This document shows positions 59,537 through 64,000 of a DNA stretch of 64,000 nucleotides, one piece after another. The position numbers and the translations under genes were made by a program. Under the pieces are notes generated by a model. That model was not told the origin of the DNA, searched no databases, and saw nothing but the letters and a program-made list of their open reading frames with translations. The DNA is from Bin52 sp965213935 (GTDB lineage Bacteria > Pseudomonadota > Alphaproteobacteria > Thalassobaculales > Thalassobaculaceae): contig CBDCAO010000012.1 of NCBI GenBank assembly GCA_965213935.1, forward strand, positions 186,001 to 250,000, given 5' to 3'. Positions within the stretch are counted from its first letter, which is position 1. The number at the start of each line of letters is the position of its first letter.

Positions 59537-60736
59537 TCAGTTCCTGGTCCTGACCGCGATTGCCAGCAGCAACGCCAGACCTGTTGCGGACATCAGCAGC
59601 AGGGCCGGCGGCGGGCCCAGCCAGTCGGACAGCAGGCCGAGGGTCACGAGCCCCACCGGTGAACAGCCGATGCAGACCGACAGCAGCCCCATTAGCCGGC
59701 CGCGGAGTTCCAGGGGTGCCAGGCTCAGTATCAGGGTGCTCTGCATGCAGCCGAAACCGGCCATGCCGAGACCGGCGCCGAACAGCAGCGCCACGGCGAG
59801 CCAGTAGAACGGAGCCAGGGACAGGCAGATCACGCCGGTCACGAAGACGATCGAGCCGCCAACGAACAGCGGGACATACCAGCGCGGTCGCACCACAATC
59901 GAGATCGCCAGCGCACCAATGAAGGCACCCGCGCCCTCGACAGCGGACAACAGGCCGATCAGGGCCGGCTCGACCTGGTAGCGGGCCCGACCGAGTACCG
60001 GGATCATGGCGGCATACGGAAACCCGAACACGTTGAGCACGATGGTAAAGAGATAGATCCTGAGCAGGTCGCGCGACCCCATCACCACGTTGAGCGCGCG
60101 GCGCAGATCGCGCAGGAACGACCCGGACGCCGCTGCCATCGGGCTCGGGCCGACCGTCAGTGAAAGAGCAACGACGACACAGGCGGCATGCGCCCCCAGC
60201 GAGAACAGGAACGCGCCCTCCAGACCCAGAAGTCCGTACAGGATGCCGCCGCCCAGCGGACCGACCATGCGGGTGGCATTGTTGGTCGCCGAGTCGAAGG
60301 ACACGCCGGCCCCGAGCCGCTCGGGGCCGCAGAATTCGCCGAGCAGCGTTCTCCGGGCCGGGAAATCCATGGTCCAGCAAGTTCCGCTGACAAAGGCACA
60401 GGCCACCAGGTGCCAGATCTCGATGGAACCGGTCCAGGCAAGCGCGCACATGGTGCTCGAGGAAAGTGTGGTTACCGCGAAGGCGGTCGCAAGCAACCGG
60501 CCCCGGTTCACCCGTTCGGCAAGCTGCCCGGTCATCGAGCCGAACAGCGCCAGCGGAACCTGCCGGACCACGGTCATCACCGCCACCTGCAGCGCCGAAC
60601 CGGTGGTCTCGAACACGAAGATCCCGACCGCAAGCACCTCGAGCCAGCGCATGGTGTTGCCGAACAGGCCGATCAGCCAGATCCGGGCGTAGGCGCCATC
60701 ACGCAGCAGAGACAGCAGCGGACTCGACACGGTCAA
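59537..60736 (-). CDS. MFS-family exporter
   Basis: A 399-residue major-facilitator protein with about 12 membrane segments, of the enterobactin-exporter-like group. The N-terminus GAYARIWLIGLFGNTMRWLE, the loop FGSMTGQLAERVNRGRLLAT and the central loop RDLRRALNVVMGSRDLLRIY are typical; APLELRGRLMGLLSVCIGCS is the second-half motif. The substrate is unknown, probably a drug or small metabolite. It precedes gcrA by 112 bases on the same strand. Confidence 0.88.
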   Translation of the reverse strand: MTVSSPLLSLLRDGAYARIWLIGLFGNTMRWLEVLAVGIFVFETTGSALQVAVMTVVRQVPLALFGSMTGQLAERVNRGRLLATAFAVTTLSSSTMCALAWTGSIEIWHLVACAFVSGTCWTMDFPARRTLLGEFCGPERLGAGVSFDSATNNATRMVGPLGGGILYGLLGLEGAFLFSLGAHAACVVVALSLTVGPSPMAAASGSFLRDLRRALNVVMGSRDLLRIYLFTIVLNVFGFPYAAMIPVLGRARYQVEPALIGLLSAVEGAGAFIGALAISIVVRPRWYVPLFVGGSIVFVTGVICLSLAPFYWLAVALLFGAGLGMAGFGCMQSTLILSLAPLELRGRLMGLLSVCIGCSPVGLVTLGLLSDWLGPPPALLLMSATGLALLLAIAVRTRN

Positions 60737-60984
60737 GTCACCCTGCCGCCAGGCGGGCGGGCCCCGGGAACTTCGCCGACATCAAGGCAGGGCGGGTCCT
60801 GTTCATTGCTCTCGCCGGCGTCACCGGTTGCAGGGGTTCGGGAGGAGGCCTGCGACACCGTTCGCCACAAACTGCATGCCGTCAAGCGCCCGGCCGGACT
60901 CTCCCGCCCCCGCAGCGCCTTGTTTCGTGCATGCCACATCGGAGAAGATGCGGGCCAACCGCCACCGGTCCGGAGACCACCACC

Positions 60985-61992
60985 ATGAGCGACAGCAGGC
61001 CCCGTGTCCTTTTCATCGGGACCGGTGGCACCATTTCCTTTGCCGGCAGGGACAGCATGGACCTGTGGGAATACATGGACCACGGTCGCCGCATGCCGGT
61101 CTCGGAGATCCTTGCGCTGTTTCCGGAAGTGGAAGCGGCGGCCACCATCATCCCTGTCGACGTGCGCCAGGTCTCCAGTTCGGGCATCACTCCGGATGAC
61201 TGGCTCGCACTCGTCGACGCCGTCCACCGATCGGTCGCCGCCACACCGGACCTCGACGGCGTGGTGATCACCCACGGGACCGCGACGCTGGAGGAGACCG
61301 CCTACTTCCTCTCGCTTGCGCTCAAGGTCGATCTGCCGGTGGTGATGGTTGGCGCCCAGAGACCGAGTTCGGGGTTTGCGACCGACGCCGGGTCGAACCT
61401 GCTTTCGGCACTGCGTGTCGCCTCGGCACCGCAGTGCCGCGGGCTCGGAGTACTCGTGGTCCTGAACGAGGAAATCCACGCCGCCCGCGAGGTGACCAAG
61501 ACCTCGACCCTGCGGCTGGAGACCTTCCGTGCCCCGGATATCGGAATGCTCGGCTACGCCGATCCCGACGGAACGGTCGCCATCTATCGCCGGCCGGTCC
61601 GGCTCTGCTGCCCCGACACCGAGTTCGACGTTGCCGGCACCGGTACATTGCCGCGGGTCGACATCGCGCTCAGCTACGCCGGCGCGGACGGTGCGGCCAT
61701 TTCGGGTTTCGTCGACGCGGGTGCGCGGGCGATCGTCTGCGCCACCCTGGCTCCCGGCCTGCCGACGCCTGCCCAGGAACAGGCGCTCGATGCGGCTGCC
61801 GTCCGGGGTATTCCCGTGATCTACAGCAGCAGGGCCGGAAGCGGGCGTGTGCTGCGCCGCGGGTCGATGCGCCAGGCAGGCGTCATTGCGGCCGACAGCC
61901 TCAATCCGCAAAAGGCGCGGGTCCTCGCCATGCTGGCACTCACCCGCACCGGCGATCCCGAGGAGATCCAGCGGATGTTCGACACCTACTGA
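60985..61992 (+). CDS. asparaginase family protein
   Basis: A 335-residue asparaginase/glutaminase. VLFIGTGGTISFAGRDSM gives the first active-site Thr (in GTGGTI), DGVVITHGTATLEETAYFLS the second (THGTAT) and the Lys-containing block is VVMVGAQRPSSGFATDAGSN. The protein has no signal peptide, so it acts in the cytoplasm (type I-like). ATG 60985 has only a weak ribosome site. It is divergent from the MFS gene. Confidence 0.92.
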   Translation: MSDSRPRVLFIGTGGTISFAGRDSMDLWEYMDHGRRMPVSEILALFPEVEAAATIIPVDVRQVSSSGITPDDWLALVDAVHRSVAATPDLDGVVITHGTATLEETAYFLSLALKVDLPVVMVGAQRPSSGFATDAGSNLLSALRVASAPQCRGLGVLVVLNEEIHAAREVTKTSTLRLETFRAPDIGMLGYADPDGTVAIYRRPVRLCCPDTEFDVAGTGTLPRVDIALSYAGADGAAISGFVDAGARAIVCATLAPGLPTPAQEQALDAAAVRGIPVIYSSRAGSGRVLRRGSMRQAGVIAADSLNPQKARVLAMLALTRTGDPEEIQRMFDTY

Positions 61993-62075
61993 GGGCCACT
62001 GTACCGCGCCGGACGGCTGTCCCTGGTCCTCGGGCAGTTCCGTTGTCCGGCGCGCAACCCCGGAGATGACATGGC

Positions 62076-63122
62076 ATGAAAGGCAGCATCCTCTCCCTGG
62101 TGCGCCTCGCGCCGCAGGACCGGGAGGCGATCGGCAGGATCGATCCCGGGCTGCGGCTGGTGGAAGCCGCGGGCTGGTTCGACGGCGAAATTCGCGAGAC
62201 CTGGCCCGCATTCACCACCGACCGCTACCTCGCCACGGACTCGACCGGCCGTGGTACGCGCGAGGAACGCGACCGGCTGCTCGCCGACGCCGAGGTCATG
62301 CTGGTCGGGTTTCCGTTTCCCGTGGACCTGCGCGCCCGCGCCGCCGGACTCGCCTGGGTGCACCAGCGCCCTGCCGGTTCCTCGAACATGCGTCACGGCG
62401 ACCTCTGGCAGTCCGACATCACGGTCACCTCGTCGCGCGGCTACGCCCACAACCTGCCGATCGCCGAGTACGTGCTCGCCGGAATGCTGCATTTCCTCAA
62501 GGGCCTTCACATTTCCTCGATAGAGCGGGAGAGGGGCCGGTTCGACGCCCGCGGCTACCCCGGTCTGCAGGTCGCTGGCAAGACGATGTGCGTCATCGGG
62601 GTCGGCGGCATCGGTCGCGAGGTCGGCCGGCTCGCGGCCGCCCTGGCGATGAGGGTCACGGGGGTGAGGCGCCTTCCCGGCCCCCCCGATCCCGGGTTCG
62701 ACCGCGTGACCGGGCCGGACGAGTTGCATGCGGTGCTCGGCGATGCCGACGTCATCGCGGTGTGCTGCCAGTGGACCCCGCAGACACACGGGATGATCAA
62801 CGCCGCCGCCTTCGCCGCCATGAAGCCCGGAGCGTTGTTGATCAACGTGGCGCGCGGCGAGATCATAGACGAGGAGGCGCTGTGCGGGGCGCTTGCCGCC
62901 GGCACGCTCGGTGGGGTCGTGCTCGATGTGTACGATGGCGAATTCGAGCGGCCGCCGGACCGGCGGCTGTGGTCGGACGAGCGTGTGATGATCACCCCTC
63001 ACATCTCGGCGAAGTCGGACATCAACACCCACAGGGGAACGGCGCTGTTCCTCGAGAACCTGCGCCTGTACCTCGCCGGACGCCCGCTGAAGAACGTCAT
63101 ATCCTGGGAACAGGGATACTGA
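62076..63122 (+). CDS. D-isomer-specific 2-hydroxyacid dehydrogenase
   Basis: A 348-residue NAD-dependent dehydrogenase. The N-terminal half has ADAEVMLVGFPFPVDLRARA, then the Rossmann loop KTMCVIGVGGIGREVGRLAA. The catalytic Arg lies in INVARGEIIDEEALCGAL, followed by VLDVYDGEFERPPDRRLW and the His in VMITPHISAKSD. The substrate, possibly glyoxylate, phenylpyruvate or similar, is not deducible. It follows asparaginase by 83 bases on the same strand. Confidence 0.9.
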   Translation: MKGSILSLVRLAPQDREAIGRIDPGLRLVEAAGWFDGEIRETWPAFTTDRYLATDSTGRGTREERDRLLADAEVMLVGFPFPVDLRARAAGLAWVHQRPAGSSNMRHGDLWQSDITVTSSRGYAHNLPIAEYVLAGMLHFLKGLHISSIERERGRFDARGYPGLQVAGKTMCVIGVGGIGREVGRLAAALAMRVTGVRRLPGPPDPGFDRVTGPDELHAVLGDADVIAVCCQWTPQTHGMINAAAFAAMKPGALLINVARGEIIDEEALCGALAAGTLGGVVLDVYDGEFERPPDRRLWSDERVMITPHISAKSDINTHRGTALFLENLRLYLAGRPLKNVISWEQGY

Positions 63123-63202
63123 GGCGCGGTGGCGGGCGGCAGCGAGCCACTGTAGCATGGGGCACTCGCGGACTGTTTCCGTGCACGGCGCCGGTGGGAA
63201 CC

Positions 63203-63877
63203 ATGACCGACGGCTTCCGCATCGGAGTTGACCTCGGCGGGACCAAGATCGAATGCGTGGTCATGGACGCGACGGGATCCGTCTGCTGGCACCGGCGGAT
63301 CCGCACGCCGCGAGGGAACTACGACGGGACCATCGCTGCCCTGGCGCGGCTGGTTGCCGCCGCGCGCGGCGCCGCCGGGAGTCGGGCAACGGTCGGTATC
63401 GGTATTCCCGGCGCCGTGTCGGCCCGTACCGGGCTGTTCAGGCACGGCAATGCGACCTGGCTGATCGGCCGGCCCCTGCAGCACGACATCGAGACGGCGC
63501 TCGGCGTCCAGGTACGGATCGAGAACGACGCAAACTGTCTTGCGGTCTCGGAGGCGGCCGACGGAGCCGGCAACGGCGCAGTCCTTGCCGTCGTACTCGG
63601 TACCGGTGTCGGCGCCGCACACACCCTGGATGCCTGGTCCAGCCGGCTCGCCCGCAGCCTCGCCACGGTGATCAACCTGCTCGACCCCGACGTGATCGTG
63701 GTCGGCGGCGGCCCGTCGAACATCAGCCAGCTGTTCAGAGATGTCCCGAAGTACAGGCACAGGCACGTGTTCTCGGACGAGATCCGGACCAGGCTGGCGG
63801 CGGCGGCGCACGGAGACGCGAGCGGCGTGCGCGGTGCCGCCTGGCTGTGGCCGCGTCATCCGGACGGTTCGGGATGA
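63203..63877 (+). pseudogene. ROK-family sugar kinase with internal in-frame deletion
   Basis: 224 residues where the family has about 300. The N-terminal half is intact: RIGVDLGGTKIECVVMD (phosphate loop), VGIGIPGAVSARTGLFRHGN and RIENDANCLAVSEAADGAGN (catalytic Asp109). At LGTGVGAAHTL, residues 132-142, the sequence jumps to RLARSLATVINLLDPDVIVV, the far end of the fold. About 75-80 residues are missing, including the zinc motif CxCGxxGCxE. The frame is kept, so a protein is made, but substrate binding is likely lost. ATG 63203; its stop overlaps dinB as ATGA. Confidence 0.75.
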
Positions 63878-64000
63878 CGTTCCGGGGCCTGTGCCGGGAC
63901 TGTTTTGCCTGGTCGCACGGTATCGATGCGTGTCCGGACTGCGGATCGCCGCGGATGATTCGCCACCGGCAACTCTCCGAGCTCGCCATCGCCCACCTCG
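63874..64000 (+). CDS. dinB: DNA polymerase IV, N-terminal fragment
   Basis: The first 42 codons of DinB, cut by the right edge. The N-terminus has a small zinc-like module LCRDCFAWSHGIDACPDCGS (two CxxC pairs), then RHRQLSELAIAHL, which matches the start of the Y-family polymerase palm (IAHID/VDCDAFY). This extension is common in DinB of Rhodospirillales and related alphaproteobacteria. ATG 63874 overlaps the ROK gene stop by four bases. The polymerase performs translesion synthesis. Confidence 0.85.
   Translation, partial: MTFRGLCRDCFAWSHGIDACPDCGSPRMIRHRQLSELAIAHL

Noticed and set aside
1..64000. tRNA, rRNA, CRISPR arrays
   Set aside because: No T-loop-like GTTCGA words in a cloverleaf context, no rRNA-like stretches and no regularly spaced palindromic repeats were found by eye.

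Overview
The window is about 64 kb of GC-rich, densely coded chromosome. It is most likely from an alphaproteobacterium, possibly Rhodospirillales-like. The best lineage marker is a GcrA-type cell-cycle regulator (59038-59424), a family essentially confined to Alphaproteobacteria. The alphaproteobacterial style of DinB N-terminus at the right edge and the ParC fit this. The organism makes the deazaflavin cofactor F420, which is unusual for the group. I see no rRNA, tRNA or CRISPR array.

Layout. 1-5636 (minus strand): a complete, overlapping F420 operon npdG-cofE-cofD-cofC-fbiC, followed by the start of a luciferase-like monooxygenase cut by the window edge. 5831-9067: a divergent F420-type oxidoreductase, an EamA transporter, a flavodoxin-like reductase and an SDR. 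9100-12280: a graveyard of mobile-element pieces. It holds a frameshifted IS630 transposase joined to a primase-like zinc-finger fragment, a DUF4160/DUF2442 pair with the first gene broken, a 2H-phosphoesterase-like gene, and a truncated plasmid replication initiator preceded by iteron-like repeats. 12281-19128: another luciferase-like enzyme, a class IV aminotransferase and a hydantoinase/oxoprolinase pair (hyuA, hyuB). 19129-28528: a FAD amine oxidase, an alpha/beta hydrolase, a PLD-helicase-DUF3427 protein (possible defence gene), a Rieske relic, a lactonase-like propeller protein, and a thiolase plus DUF35 pair. 28467-36353: an AlkA-type glycosylase, a broken amidohydrolase, a DUF1028 protein and a five-gene branched-chain-type ABC importer. 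36449-42165: parC, an RhlE-type RNA helicase, a stand-alone Lrp/AsnC RAM domain and a SulP transporter. 42478-43058: a RHH/MazF toxin-antitoxin pair. 43382-51124: a methyltransferase, glpD, and the ugpBAEC-ugpQ glycerol-phosphate uptake operon. 51348-52980: a frameshifted IS1595 transposase and unassigned DNA. 52981-58904: a compact five-gene operon pepN / racemase / deacetylase-like / flavin hydroxylase / DUF2783 with every junction overlapping. 59038-64000: gcrA, an MFS exporter, asparaginase, a 2-hydroxyacid dehydrogenase, a ROK kinase with an internal deletion, and the start of dinB.

How the genes work together. The F420 operon makes the cofactor and its NADPH-linked reductase, and neighbouring luciferase-like enzymes are candidate users. 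The Ugp system imports glycerol-3-phosphate or its diesters, UgpQ releases glycerol-3-phosphate, and convergent GlpD oxidises it to dihydroxyacetone phosphate. HyuAB, the aminotransferase, the amidohydrolase, asparaginase, FAD amine oxidase and the importer point to scavenging of amides and amino-acid derivatives. Several genes carry frameshifts (IS630, DUF4160, repA, Rieske, amidohydrolase, IS1595). Most are mobile or relic genes, so real decay is likely, but sequencing indels cannot be excluded from one sequence.
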